The notes: generated by a model not told the origin, from the sequence alone. A DNA stretch of 64,000 nucleotides from Paractinoplanes abujensis (GCF_014204895.1 NZ_JACHMF010000001.1:5270001-5334000); one strand, 5' to 3'; counted from the stretch's first letter, positions 50,951 through 60,059 are shown. Numbers and translations: made by a program.

Positions 50951-51240
50951 CGGACTTGCCCGCTCGGAGCGGCTGCTGCTCTCGGACTTGCCCGCTCGGA
51001 GCGGCTGCTGCTCTCGGACTTGCCGGCTCGGAGCGGCTGCTGCTCTCGGACTTGCCCGCTCGGAGCGGCTGCTGCTCTCGGACGGCTTCCGCTCGGAGCG
51101 GCCATTGCGGGACGGCTTCCGCTCGGAGCGGCCGTTGCGGGGCGGCTTCCAGCGCGGAGCAGCTGCTGCTCCCGGACGGCTTCCCGCGCGGAGCGGCCGT
51201 TGCGGGGGCTTCCAGCGCGGAGCGGCAAGCCCTGACCCGC
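50951..51240. repeat. 32-bp/30-bp minisatellite between GH3 and the ABC exporter
   Basis: CGGACTTG starts units at 50951, 50983, 51015 and 51047, an exact 32-bp period. From 51079 the pattern changes to 30-bp units starting GGACGGCTTCC (51080, 51110, variant 51140) and one longer copy. All share the core GCTCGGAGCGGC. It fills most of the 468-bp gap between two convergent genes; no gene is seen there. Confidence 0.9.
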
Positions 51241-51247
51241 GGGCCGG

Positions 51248-52978
51248 CTAACTGCGCGACAGCCAAGCCGACCACAGCGCGGCATAGCGGCCCCCCGCCC
51301 CCACCAGCTCGTCGTGGGTTCCTTCCTCCAGTACGGCCCCGTGTTCCAGCACCACGACCCGGTCGGCGCCGGCGGCCTGGGTCAGCCGGTGCGCCACCAG
51401 CAACGTCGTGCGTCCGCGGGTGGCCGCCAGCGCCGATTCCTCCAGTTCGCGCGCCCCCGCGCTGCCCGCCTCCGCGGTCGCCTCGTCCAAGATGGCCACG
51501 GCCGGGTCGAGCAGCACCAGCCGGGCCAGGGCCAGCTGCTGGGCCTGGCCCGCGGTCAGCGGGTGCCCGCCTTCACCGACCACCGTGGCCAGGCCCCGGG
51601 GCAGCCCGCGGACCCAGTCCAGCGCCCCCACCCGGGCCAGCGCCGCCTCGGCCGCTTCGACTGTGGCCGACGGTGAGGCCAGCCGCAGGTCTTCGATGAG
51701 CGGGCCCGCGAACACGTGCGTCTCCTGGCTGATGATCGCCACGATGCCGGGTGCGAGCTGGTCGACCGGCACCTCGCCCACGGTGGCCGTGCCGGTGCGG
51801 GGGCGCAGGATCCCGGCCGCGATCGAGGCCACTGTGGTTTTGCCGGCCCCGGTCGAGCCGACCAGCGCGACCCGTTCGCCGGGTGCGACCCGCAGGTTGA
51901 TGCCGCGCAGCACTGGCACTTCGTCGTCGTAGCCGAAGGTCACCGCGCGCAGGGCGAGGCCGGCGTCGGACGGCGTACGGGTGCCGGCCGGGGTCACCGC
52001 CAGTGTGCCCACGCCGACCAGGCGGGCCAGCCCGGCCCCGGCCGCTTGGATCTCGTCGAACGTGAACAGGATCATCGACACCGGGTTGAACAGCCGGTGG
52101 AACAGCACCGCGGCTGCGGCCGTCTCGCCGACGGTGACGCCCGAGCCCGACCGTACGTAGCAGAAACCGGCGACCAGGATCGTCACCAGGCCCAGCAGTT
52201 CGGCCCGGCTGATCCGGCCCACGAACCGGGTGAACAGCGCGAACACGCCGACCGAGAGGTCCCGGGCGCGGGCCGAGGCGTCGTTGATGGCGTCCAGGTG
52301 CCGGTCGGCCAGGCGGTACGCGTGGACCGTGCGCACGCCTTGCAGGCTTTCCATCAGCAGCTGGGAGCGGGCCCCGACCGCGGCCCGTTCGGCGGCGTAG
52401 ATCGGCGCCGAGCGAGGCAGGTACCAGCGCAGCGCGAGCAGGTAGGTGGGCATGGCGGCCAGCCCGGCCACACCGAGACGCCAGTCCAGGCCGAACATCG
52501 CGGTGACGCTGAGCATCGCCAGGAAAAGCGCGGAGATGACTGTGGGCATCACTTCGGCCGCCGCCGCGCCCACCGCGGCCACGTCGGCCCCGACCCGGGC
52601 CAGCAGGTCGCCGCGACCGGCCCGGTCGAGGGTGTTCGCGGGCAGCCGCAGCGCGACCCCGACGGTCTGTTCGCGCAGGTTGGTCAGGATCCGTTCGCCG
52701 AGCCGGCTGACCAGGGTGGTCGTAGCCCCGGCGGCGATCCCGCCGAGCAGGGCGATCACGGTGACGAGCACACTGATCGGCACCAGCGCGGCCGGGGTGG
52801 CGCCGTCGCGCACGAGGTCGACGAGCAGGCCCAGCGCGGTGACCGGCACGACTGAGGCGGCGGCCGCGCCGAGCCCGGTGGCCACGGTGAACGCGACCTC
52901 GACGCGGCGTGTTCTGAGCTGCCCGCACACCCAGGCCCAGGTCTGGCGTGGGGTGGCGACCGGTAAGGCGTAGTTCAC
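51248..52978 (-). CDS. ABC exporter half-transporter, Walker-A-competent, degenerate signature
   Basis: A 576-residue protein from GTG 52978 (MNYALPVATPRQTWAWVCGQ) with six membrane helices and a C-terminal ATPase. Walker A is GSTGAGKTT, Q-loop IISQETH, Walker B AVAILDEATAEAGS and H-loop LLVAHRL. The signature is LTAGQ rather than LSGGQ. Its start overlaps the end of the partner gene, so the two form a heterodimeric exporter. The substrate is unknown, probably a lipid or a drug-like molecule. Confidence 0.93.
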   Translation of the reverse strand: MNYALPVATPRQTWAWVCGQLRTRRVEVAFTVATGLGAAAASVVPVTALGLLVDLVRDGATPAALVPISVLVTVIALLGGIAAGATTTLVSRLGERILTNLREQTVGVALRLPANTLDRAGRGDLLARVGADVAAVGAAAAEVMPTVISALFLAMLSVTAMFGLDWRLGVAGLAAMPTYLLALRWYLPRSAPIYAAERAAVGARSQLLMESLQGVRTVHAYRLADRHLDAINDASARARDLSVGVFALFTRFVGRISRAELLGLVTILVAGFCYVRSGSGVTVGETAAAAVLFHRLFNPVSMILFTFDEIQAAGAGLARLVGVGTLAVTPAGTRTPSDAGLALRAVTFGYDDEVPVLRGINLRVAPGERVALVGSTGAGKTTVASIAAGILRPRTGTATVGEVPVDQLAPGIVAIISQETHVFAGPLIEDLRLASPSATVEAAEAALARVGALDWVRGLPRGLATVVGEGGHPLTAGQAQQLALARLVLLDPAVAILDEATAEAGSAGARELEESALAATRGRTTLLVAHRLTQAAGADRVVVLEHGAVLEEGTHDELVGAGGRYAALWSAWLSRS

Positions 52979-54537
52979 CGCAGCACCGCCGCCCGGTACG
53001 TCTCGTCGGTGGCGGCCAGCGCGGCGTGGGTGCCGGTCGCCACCACTTCGCCGTCGCGCAGCACGATCACCCGGTCGGTGATGGCCAGCAGCGCCGGCGA
53101 GGTGGTCACCAGCAGGGTGCCCAGGGTGGAGCCGGGGCCGTGCCGCAGGTCGCGGATGCCGCGGGCGATGGCGTGCTCGGTCACCGCGTCGACCGCCGTC
53201 GTGGGCTCGTGCAGCACCAGCAGCCGGGGGCGGGCGAGCAGGGCGCGGGCCAGGGCGAGCCGTTGCCGCTGACCGCCGGACAGGGCCGCGCCGCGGTCGG
53301 CGATCGCGTGGTCCAGCCCGTCGGGGTGCGCCGCCACCACGTCGTCGGCCGCGGAGGCGCGCAGCACCGCGGGCAGCGTCCCGGGCGGGTCGGTCCCGGC
53401 GACGTCGATCAGGTTCTCCCGGATCGTGCCGGTGAACAGTTCGGGCAGGTGCGGCGCGACCAGCACGTCGGGCGAGCCGTCGTCGAACAGGGCCACCAGC
53501 GCCCCGGCGTCGGGCTCGGCCACGATGCCGACGCACTCCCCCCGTACGGGGGAAATGGGGTTGTCGCCCGTCGGCGGCTGGGTGGGCACCAGGTCGAGCA
53601 CGGCCTGGATGCGGGCGGCTGACGCGCGGGCCGACGCGAGCCAGCCGGGCCCGGCCGAGAGGGTGGCGAACGGCTCGCTGAGGAACGCGGCCAGGCCGAT
53701 GACGGTCACCAGTTCGCCCGCGGAGATCCGGCCGGTCAGCGCGAACCAGCCCGCCAGGATCGCGATGCCGCAGGCCACCAGCGTGCTCACGGTGTCGGAG
53801 GCGGCCTGGAACCAGCCCAGCGTCTTCGCGGCGCGCAGGGTGGCGCCGAGCGATTCGCGGCTGACCTCGCGGTACCGGTGGGCCGCGGCGTCCTGCGCCC
53901 CGATCCCCCGCAGCGGCCGCAGCCCGGTGACCAGGTCGGTGGCGACGGACGCGGCCCGGCCCGCGACTTCCTGCCGGGCGGCGACCCGCCGGGTGATCCG
54001 GGGCGCGGCCCGCTGCAGGCCGGCCAGCACGACGGGGGTGCCGATCAGCACGACCAGGCCCAGCGGCACCGAGATGACGAACAGCCCGATCGCGCTGACG
54101 GCCGTGGCGACCAGCGCCCCGAACAGCCGGGGCAGATAGTCGAGCAGGTAGGACGCGGTATCGGCGTCGGTGGCGGAGATGGTGAGCACGTCGCCCGTGC
54201 GCACCTCGGTGCGCGGGTCGAGCACTTTGGCCGCCACTTCGAGCCGTAGCCGGTGTGCTTCGTCGGCGATGGCCCGCATGAGCCGGCGGGCGCCCGTCCG
54301 GTAGGCCACGGTGAGCACCAGGAACAGGGAGCCGAGGGCGCACACCCAGAAGACCAGCCGGCTCAGGCTCTGGGTGGCCACGGCCCGGTCGACGATCACC
54401 CCGATCAGCACCGGGACGAGCGCCTCGCAGCCCACCTGCACGCCGCTGAGCAGGCTGCCCGAGGCGACCCGGACGCGGTTGCGGATCAGGGCCCGCCAGA
54501 GAAGATTCACGCCCGGGCCGCGTGCATCGACAGTCAT
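52975..54537 (-). CDS. ABC exporter half-transporter, canonical signature, degenerate Walker A
   Basis: A 520-residue half-transporter: about six membrane helices, then a shortened ATPase domain. The Walker A position reads GECVGIVAEPDAGALVAL, without GxxGxGKST. The signature ALSGGQRQRLALARAL is perfect, and Walker B is RLLVLHEPTTAVD, with His for the usual Asp. On its own it could not bind ATP normally. In the dimer with the 51248 partner it would donate its LSGGQ to the partner's competent Walker A. Confidence 0.92.
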   Translation of the reverse strand: MTVDARGPGVNLLWRALIRNRVRVASGSLLSGVQVGCEALVPVLIGVIVDRAVATQSLSRLVFWVCALGSLFLVLTVAYRTGARRLMRAIADEAHRLRLEVAAKVLDPRTEVRTGDVLTISATDADTASYLLDYLPRLFGALVATAVSAIGLFVISVPLGLVVLIGTPVVLAGLQRAAPRITRRVAARQEVAGRAASVATDLVTGLRPLRGIGAQDAAAHRYREVSRESLGATLRAAKTLGWFQAASDTVSTLVACGIAILAGWFALTGRISAGELVTVIGLAAFLSEPFATLSAGPGWLASARASAARIQAVLDLVPTQPPTGDNPISPVRGECVGIVAEPDAGALVALFDDGSPDVLVAPHLPELFTGTIRENLIDVAGTDPPGTLPAVLRASAADDVVAAHPDGLDHAIADRGAALSGGQRQRLALARALLARPRLLVLHEPTTAVDAVTEHAIARGIRDLRHGPGSTLGTLLVTTSPALLAITDRVIVLRDGEVVATGTHAALAATDETYRAAVLR

Positions 54538-54692
54538 CGACTATCGACCTTGGCCCCGCGAAACCGTCGGAGCAAGACCCGTGACTCTGTGTGATGTACG
54601 CCATTTTAACGGAGAGTAATTTCGGACTACAGTGTGATCCGTCCGGTTCTCCCGATTGGCCCGGACCGAGATCGTCGCCGAGGAGACCGAGC

Positions 54693-55484
54693 ATGACCTA
54701 CGACCTCGACGCCCCCGTCGTCCGGCGCCGGTGCGCCACCGCCCTCGCCGCGCACCCCGCCCGGGGCCGGTTCGTCGCGCTCGCCGTCGGCCCGGCCGAC
54801 CCGCTGGCCGACGTCGCCCGCACCGTCGAGCGCCAGGCGCTGGGCCACGACGCCACGGCCCTGGCCTTCGAGAACAGCCCGTACGAGAGTCAGAGCCTGT
54901 TCCTGCTCGTGCTCGACCGCGACACCGGCCTGCCCGCGGGCGCCGGCCGGGTCGTCGAGGGCGGCGGCCGCGCGCTGGACGACGCCCCCGCTCGCATCGG
55001 CCGCGACCTGTCGGCGATCGTCGACGCGCACGGCTTGCACGACGGCGGCAAGATCTGGGACCTGGCCACCCTCGTGGTGCTCGACGACGACGCCGGCCCG
55101 CTGCTCCACCGCACCCTGCTGCAGGCGGGGCACCGCGCCGGCGTCCGGCACGTGGTGGCCCTGCTCGACGACCGCACCCACCGCGACCTCACGCTGCTGG
55201 GCGTCCCCTTCACCGCCCTGGCGGGCGCGGAGCCGGCCCAGCGGGCCGTCTACGTGTCGTTCGCCGAGGTCGAACCCGCGATCGTGGCGCAGGCCCGCCG
55301 CCTGAGCCGCCCGGTCGGCCCGTTCGCCGGCGAGATCCGGGCCCGCGGCCTGCGCCGCCTGCTGACCCGCCGGACCGCCGCCCGCGTCTGCGACCAGGTC
55401 GCCACCGGCGCCGGCCTCAACGAGCACATCCAGATGCCGGGCCTCGAGCGCCGCCGCTACCGCAGCCTCAAGACCAAGCGCTGA
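54693..55484 (+). CDS. GNAT-like hypothetical protein
   Basis: A 263-residue protein from ATG 54693. It resembles GNAT or autoinducer-synthase-like folds: SQSLFLLVLDRDTGLPAGAG, IWDLATLVVLDDDAGPLLHR and GVRHVVALLDDRTHRDLTLL. The acyl-CoA-binding P-loop (R/QxxGxG/A) is not convincing. It diverges from the ABC exporter, whose start at 54537 is about 155 bp away. The function is unknown. Confidence 0.7.
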   Translation: MTYDLDAPVVRRRCATALAAHPARGRFVALAVGPADPLADVARTVERQALGHDATALAFENSPYESQSLFLLVLDRDTGLPAGAGRVVEGGGRALDDAPARIGRDLSAIVDAHGLHDGGKIWDLATLVVLDDDAGPLLHRTLLQAGHRAGVRHVVALLDDRTHRDLTLLGVPFTALAGAEPAQRAVYVSFAEVEPAIVAQARRLSRPVGPFAGEIRARGLRRLLTRRTAARVCDQVATGAGLNEHIQMPGLERRRYRSLKTKR

Positions 55485-56207
55485 TCACCAGCGGCCGAGC
55501 CGGGCCGACAGCACCGACAACGCCGCCACGCCCGCCGTCGAGGTGCGCAGAACCTCACGGCCCAGCCGGACGGGCGTCGCCCCGTCGAATTGGGCGAGCT
55601 CGGCGTCGCTGATGCCACCCTCCGGCCCCACCACCAGCACGATCTCACCCGACGAAGGCAGCGGCACCGTGGTCAGCCGCTCGGTCGCCTCCTCGTGCAG
55701 CACGAAGGCGGACGCGCCGAGCCGCGCCGCCACCTGCTTGGTCGAGCAGTCCGGGTCACCGCCGACCACCGGGAGCCACGGGCGGCGCGCCTGCTTGGCG
55801 GCCTCGCGCGCGGTCGCGGCCCACTTGTCGCGCGCCTTGAAACCGCGGTCGCCGCGCCACTGGGTCACCGAACGCGACGCCGCCCAGGGCAGGATCTCGT
55901 CCACGCCGATCTCGGTCATCGCCTGCACGGCCAGCTCACCGCGGTCGCCCTTGGCGATGCCCTGCACGACCACCAGCCGCGGGTCGGGCGCGGGCGCCAC
56001 CGACCGGGCACCGAGCGCGACCGACACCGTGCCCTTGCCGACCGTGTCGACGTGGCCGGTGGCGAGGGTGCCCCGGCCGTCGCTCAGCAGCAGGGTCTCA
56101 CCGGCGCGCAGGCGCTGCACGGTGGCGGCGTGATGCCCCTCGGGGCCGTCGAGCACGAACGAGTCGCCGGCGGGCAGGGCGTCGACCAGGAACATCGGGG
56201 CGGACAC
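55485..56207 (-). CDS. rsmE: 16S rRNA m3U1498 methyltransferase
   Basis: A 240-residue SPOUT methyltransferase: MSAPMFLVDALPAGDSFVLD (PUA-like start), VVQGIAKGDRGELAVQAMTE, and the knot LVVGPEGGISDAELAQFDGA, then LGREVLRTSTAGVAALSVL. It methylates U1498 of 16S rRNA with SAM. The usual neighbours dnaJ and hrcA are not beside it here; a two-component system starts 10 bp away. Confidence 0.95.
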   Translation of the reverse strand: MSAPMFLVDALPAGDSFVLDGPEGHHAATVQRLRAGETLLLSDGRGTLATGHVDTVGKGTVSVALGARSVAPAPDPRLVVVQGIAKGDRGELAVQAMTEIGVDEILPWAASRSVTQWRGDRGFKARDKWAATAREAAKQARRPWLPVVGGDPDCSTKQVAARLGASAFVLHEEATERLTTVPLPSSGEIVLVVGPEGGISDAELAQFDGATPVRLGREVLRTSTAGVAALSVLSARLGRW

Positions 56208-56216
56208 CCCCGCACG

Positions 56217-56882
56217 CTACCGAACCGGCGGGGTGCCCGGCACGACCAGGCCGCTCTCGTACGCCGCCACCACCGCCTGGGCCCGGCTCGACAAACCGAG
56301 CTTGCCCATCGTCCGCTTCACGTGCGTCTTCACCGTGGCCTCGCTGAGCACCAGCCGCCCGGCGATCTGGGCGTTGCTCAGCCCGTTGCCGACCAGCCGC
56401 AGCACCTCCGTCTCGCGCGCGGTCAGCCCGGCCAGCCGCGAGGTGTCGAAAGACCTCTGCCCGTACGTCTCCACGAGCCGATGGGTGATCCGCGGGGCGA
56501 GCAGAACGTCCCCGTCGACGATGGTGCGCACGGCCGTGATGATCCGCTGGGGTGGCGTGTCCTTGAGCAGGAACCCGGACGCGCCGTCGCTCAGCGCCGT
56601 GTAGACGTACTCGTCGAGGTCGAAGGTGGTCAGCACGATCACCTTGGGCAGCGGGGTGACCGCCGATGCGAGGATCCGGCGGGTCGCGGCCAGCCCGTCC
56701 AGGCCGGGCATGCGGATGTCCATCAGCACCACGTCGGGCCGGGTCTCGGCGGCCAGCGCGACGGCCTGCTCCCCGTCCACGGCCTCACCCGCCACCTCCA
56801 GCCCGTCGGCCGCCCGGAACAGCGCGACCAGCCCGGCCCGGATCAGCGGCTGGTCGTCCACGACGAGCACCCGGATACTCAT
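56217..56882 (-). CDS. NarL/FixJ response regulator (second TCS)
   Basis: A 221-residue protein from ATG 56882: receiver with LVVDDQPLI, phospho-Asp in VVLMDIRMPGLDG, Thr in VIVLTTFDLDEY and Lys in FLLKDTPP; LuxR-type HTH with LTARETEVLRLVGNGLSNAQ, IAGRLVLSEATVKTHVKRTM. It overlaps the kinase stop by 4 nt. Confidence 0.96.
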   Translation of the reverse strand: MSIRVLVVDDQPLIRAGLVALFRAADGLEVAGEAVDGEQAVALAAETRPDVVLMDIRMPGLDGLAATRRILASAVTPLPKVIVLTTFDLDEYVYTALSDGASGFLLKDTPPQRIITAVRTIVDGDVLLAPRITHRLVETYGQRSFDTSRLAGLTARETEVLRLVGNGLSNAQIAGRLVLSEATVKTHVKRTMGKLGLSSRAQAVVAAYESGLVVPGTPPVR

Positions 56883-57994
56883 GCCGGCAACCTCAGCAGC
56901 ACCTCGAACCCGGCCGGGCCCGGTCCGGCCGAGAGCACTCCCCCGTACAGGGCGGCCCGTTCGCGCATCCCCCGGATGCCGTGGCCGGCGGTGAAGGAGC
57001 CGCCGACCCCGTCGTCGCTGATCCGCACGGTCAGAGTGTCCTCGCCGTAGCCGAGCGCGACCCACGCCTTGGCGTCCGGCCCCGCATGTTTGAGCACGTT
57101 CGTCAGCGATTCCTGCACGATCCGGTAGGCGCACAGGTCGGGCCCCGGCGGCAGCGGCCGGCGCGCACCGTCCACGGTCAGGTCGATCGTCAGGCCCGCG
57201 TCCCGCATCCGCTCCACCAGGTCGGGCAGCATGTCCAGGCCCGGCTGGGGCCGCAGGTCGACGTCGTCGTCGTGGTCGATCCGCAACACGTCGAGCAGCC
57301 GCCGCATCTCCAGCATGGCGTCCCGCCCGGCGTCGCTCACCGTGCCCATCGCGGCCTTGGCCGTCGGCGGGTCGGTGTCGACGACGAACTCGGCCAGCCC
57401 GGACTGCAGCGTGATCACCGACATGTGATGGGCCACGATGTCGTGCAGTTCGCGGGCGATCCGTACGCGTTCCTCGGCCACCGCCCGGGCCGCGGAGGCC
57501 GCGGCCAGCTCGGCCCGCCGGCTCCAGCGGCGGGTGGCCTCGCCCAGCGCCCACGCGCCCACCAGCACCAGCCCGGACTGCATGACCTGGGGCCAGGCCG
57601 TCTCGTTGCGCTGCGCCACCCAGGTGACCATGAGCAGGGCCACCGTCACCCCGAACAGCACCGCCGCCACCGGCCGGGGACGCAGCATCGCCACCGAGAA
57701 CATGGCGACCAGCAGGCCGATCCCGCCGCTGGGGAACCCTTCCCCGCCGACCAGCCCGGCCACCCCGAGCGCGGCCACGATCACGGCCATGGTGAACACC
57801 GGGGCCACCTGGCGCAGGGCGATCGGGGCCACCGAGAGGACCGCGAGCACGATCAGCGCGGGGCTCGGCGGGCCGGCGCTCCAGCCGTACAGGGTGGCCA
57901 GGGTCAGCCCGGTGAACAGCGCCGCGAGCAGCACATCCACCAGCAACGGTCTTCGCACGCGTCTCACGCTAACCAGGGCCGCCCTTAGGGGCAT
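56879..57994 (-). CDS. NarL-type sensor histidine kinase (second TCS)
   Basis: A 371-residue protein with four or five N-terminal hydrophobic helices, HisKA_3 (ERVRIARELHDIVAHHMSVI, phospho-His in LHDIVAHH) and ATPase with YRIVQESLTNVLKHA and GHGIRGMRERAALYGG. The start is ATG 57994 (MPLRAALVSVRRVRRPLLVD). The signal is unknown. It is divergent from the hydrolase at 58093, across a palindrome. Confidence 0.94.
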   Translation of the reverse strand: MPLRAALVSVRRVRRPLLVDVLLAALFTGLTLATLYGWSAGPPSPALIVLAVLSVAPIALRQVAPVFTMAVIVAALGVAGLVGGEGFPSGGIGLLVAMFSVAMLRPRPVAAVLFGVTVALLMVTWVAQRNETAWPQVMQSGLVLVGAWALGEATRRWSRRAELAAASAARAVAEERVRIARELHDIVAHHMSVITLQSGLAEFVVDTDPPTAKAAMGTVSDAGRDAMLEMRRLLDVLRIDHDDDVDLRPQPGLDMLPDLVERMRDAGLTIDLTVDGARRPLPPGPDLCAYRIVQESLTNVLKHAGPDAKAWVALGYGEDTLTVRISDDGVGGSFTAGHGIRGMRERAALYGGVLSAGPGPAGFEVLLRLPA

Positions 57995-58016
57995 CGACCG
58001 GCGGGGGTATCCGCGC

Positions 58017-58034
58017 CTACCCCCGTGGGGGTAG
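58017..58034. promoter_or_regulatory. 18-bp perfect palindrome in the divergent TCS/hydrolase promoter
   Basis: CTACCCCCGTGGGGGTAG lies 23 bp from the kinase start and 59 bp from the hydrolase start. A palindrome of this type is a good candidate site for the dimeric LuxR-type regulator encoded beside it. Confidence 0.65.
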
Positions 58035-58092
58035 CCGGACTTCCCGTCCTCGGGGGACGAAATTCGTCGATCTCGTCCCTAGCGTCTTTCGC

Positions 58093-59229
58093 ATGATGAA
58101 CGTGCTGGCAACGACGATGGTGGCGGCGACGCTGACGATCCCCGGCGGCGGCCCGGCCGCGACCCTGCAGCGGCAGGCCGACGAGCTGCGCCGGCAGGGC
58201 GCCCCGGCGGTGCTGCTGGAGGTCGACACCGACCGGCGGGACCTGCGGGTGCGCAGCGGTGACGTGCCGTGGCGGGCGCACTTCCGGATCGGCAGCTTCA
58301 CCAAGACGTACGTGGCGGCGACGCTGCTGCAGCTGGTCGGCGAGGGCAAGCTGACCCTCGAGGACAAGGTCGACACGTGGCTGCCCGGCCTGGTGCGCGG
58401 CAACGGCAACGACGGGCGGCAGATCACCGTACGCCAGCTCCTGCAGCACACGAGCGGCCTGCCCGACTACCTGGCGGGCATGCCGTACCTGTTCGACCAG
58501 AGGCTTTTCGAGCAGCACCGTTATGAGGGGATCACCAGCCGCGAGGCCGTGCGGCTGGCCCTGACGTTCCCCCGCGAGTTCGCGCCCGGCACGAGCTGGA
58601 ACTACTCGAACACCAACTACATGCTGGCCGGCCTGATCATCGAGAAGGTCACCGGCCACAGCTGGCGGACCGCGGTCCGCGACCGGATCGTGCGCCCGCT
58701 CGGCCTGACCGAGACCACCCTGCCCGGCAACGATCCGAACGTGCCGAACCCGCACGCGGTCGGTTACGAGCGTTTCCCCGGCCCGGACGCGACGCCGGAG
58801 GACCCCGACTACGGCGAGCCGATCGACGCGACCCGGCTCAACCCGACGTGGGGCGGCGCCGCGGGCGAGATCATCAGCACGGTCGACGACGGCAACACGT
58901 TCCTGCGTGCGCTGATGCGGGGCCGGGTGCTCAAGCCGGCCCAGCTGGCCGAGATGAAACGTACGGTGGCCGTCAGCGACGAGTTCCGGGCGAACTGGCC
59001 GGGCGCCCGCTACGGGCTCGGCCTGGTGTTCGTGCCCAACTCGTGCGGAGGTTCGTGGGCCCACGGCGGCGACATCCACGGCTTCAAGACCCGCAACGGC
59101 GTCAAGCCCGACGGTTCCCGCAGCGTCGTCGTCACCATCAACACCGACTCGCTCAAGCGCGACGCGGGCGTGCCCAAGCCGGCCCACGACGTCACACTCG
59201 ACATCATCGACACAGCTCTCTGCAAGTAA
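58093..59229 (+). CDS. exported serine hydrolase (D-Ala-D-Ala carboxypeptidase/beta-lactamase fold)
   Basis: A 378-residue protein with a short possible signal (MMNVLATTMVAATLTIPGGG). The catalytic motif is RIGSFTKTYVAATLLQLVGE (SFTK), then WNYSNTNYMLAGLIIEKVTG (YSN), then SWAHGGDIHGFK (HGG). It acts on peptidoglycan-type or small esters outside the cell, if the signal is used. Its promoter faces the second two-component system, and the palindrome between them hints at shared control. Confidence 0.88.
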   Translation: MMNVLATTMVAATLTIPGGGPAATLQRQADELRRQGAPAVLLEVDTDRRDLRVRSGDVPWRAHFRIGSFTKTYVAATLLQLVGEGKLTLEDKVDTWLPGLVRGNGNDGRQITVRQLLQHTSGLPDYLAGMPYLFDQRLFEQHRYEGITSREAVRLALTFPREFAPGTSWNYSNTNYMLAGLIIEKVTGHSWRTAVRDRIVRPLGLTETTLPGNDPNVPNPHAVGYERFPGPDATPEDPDYGEPIDATRLNPTWGGAAGEIISTVDDGNTFLRALMRGRVLKPAQLAEMKRTVAVSDEFRANWPGARYGLGLVFVPNSCGGSWAHGGDIHGFKTRNGVKPDGSRSVVVTINTDSLKRDAGVPKPAHDVTLDIIDTALCK

Positions 59230-59278
59230 TCCGATCGGTGGGTCGCCCCGGCCGACCGGCCCTGCTTAGCCTGGCCCC

Positions 59279-59995
59279 ATGCGGTTGCATGTCGCGGTAC
59301 TCGACGACTACGACCTTCTCCGGGGAACGCTCGGCGCCGATCCGCGCCTGCGGATTCTCGGCCCCGGGGCGACCCGGTACGACGTACGCGTGCTCGACCC
59401 GCTCGGCGCGCGCCCGCCGGAACTCGTACGGGAAATGCTCGCCGACGATGTGCCCACAGTGGTCCGCACCGCCGGCGCGGACGCCCGGGCCGTCGTCGCC
59501 GCCTGGGCCGCCGGGGCCAACGACGTGGTCACCAAAGTGCTGGGCGCCTCCCACCTGGCCGACACCCTGTGCACCGCGGTGAGCCACCCCTTCCACCTGG
59601 GCGCCGGGCTGGCCGAGGCGATTGTCGAGGTGACCGGCCGGGCCGGGCCGGGGGTGGAGAGCCGGTTGGGCGAGGTGCTGGGTCAGGTGCGGCGCGGCCG
59701 CCGGCTCACCGCGGCGATGCAGCAGGCCGGGCTCACCCCCGCGGAGTACGAGGCGGAGATCCGGACCCTGCGCGACACCTTGCGCGGGGCCGGTCTTGAC
59801 CTGCGACCGGCGCCACCGACCCCGCGGCAACGCGAGGCGCTCGTGCTCTACGCCGAAGGGCGCAGCCTGCCCGAGATCCAGCAGCAGCTCGGCGTCGGCC
59901 CGCGCACACTGGCCGAACTGCTGGGCCCGATCCCCGACCGGCTGCGCGCCGAACTGAGAGCCCTCAACCGCGCTCGGACTCCGGACCGGCCATGA
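59279..59995 (+). CDS. atypical response-regulator-like protein with HTH-type C-terminus
   Basis: A 238-residue protein. The first part (LHVAVLDDYDLLRGTLGADP) keeps the acidic pair of receivers, but the phospho-Asp strand reads YDVRVLDPLGARPPELV and the rest of the receiver pocket is weak. The C-terminus (PTPRQREALVLYAEGRSLPE, IQQQLGVGPRTLAELL) resembles a LuxR-type helix-turn-helix with an altered second half. It may regulate without phosphorylation. There is no kinase next to it. Confidence 0.7.
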   Translation: MRLHVAVLDDYDLLRGTLGADPRLRILGPGATRYDVRVLDPLGARPPELVREMLADDVPTVVRTAGADARAVVAAWAAGANDVVTKVLGASHLADTLCTAVSHPFHLGAGLAEAIVEVTGRAGPGVESRLGEVLGQVRRGRRLTAAMQQAGLTPAEYEAEIRTLRDTLRGAGLDLRPAPPTPRQREALVLYAEGRSLPEIQQQLGVGPRTLAELLGPIPDRLRAELRALNRARTPDRP

Positions 59996-60059
59996 GGGAC
60001 CGAAGCCGCTCGGCGTCGGGCGAGGCCCACCAGACGAGATCGAGCGACCGGCCCCGCGT

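Noticed and set aside
52979..54694. Extension of the second ABC half-transporter frame to a single 1148-residue protein
   Set aside because: The extra part is a shadow of the partner gene; GTG 52978 overlaps the partner's stop in the usual way.
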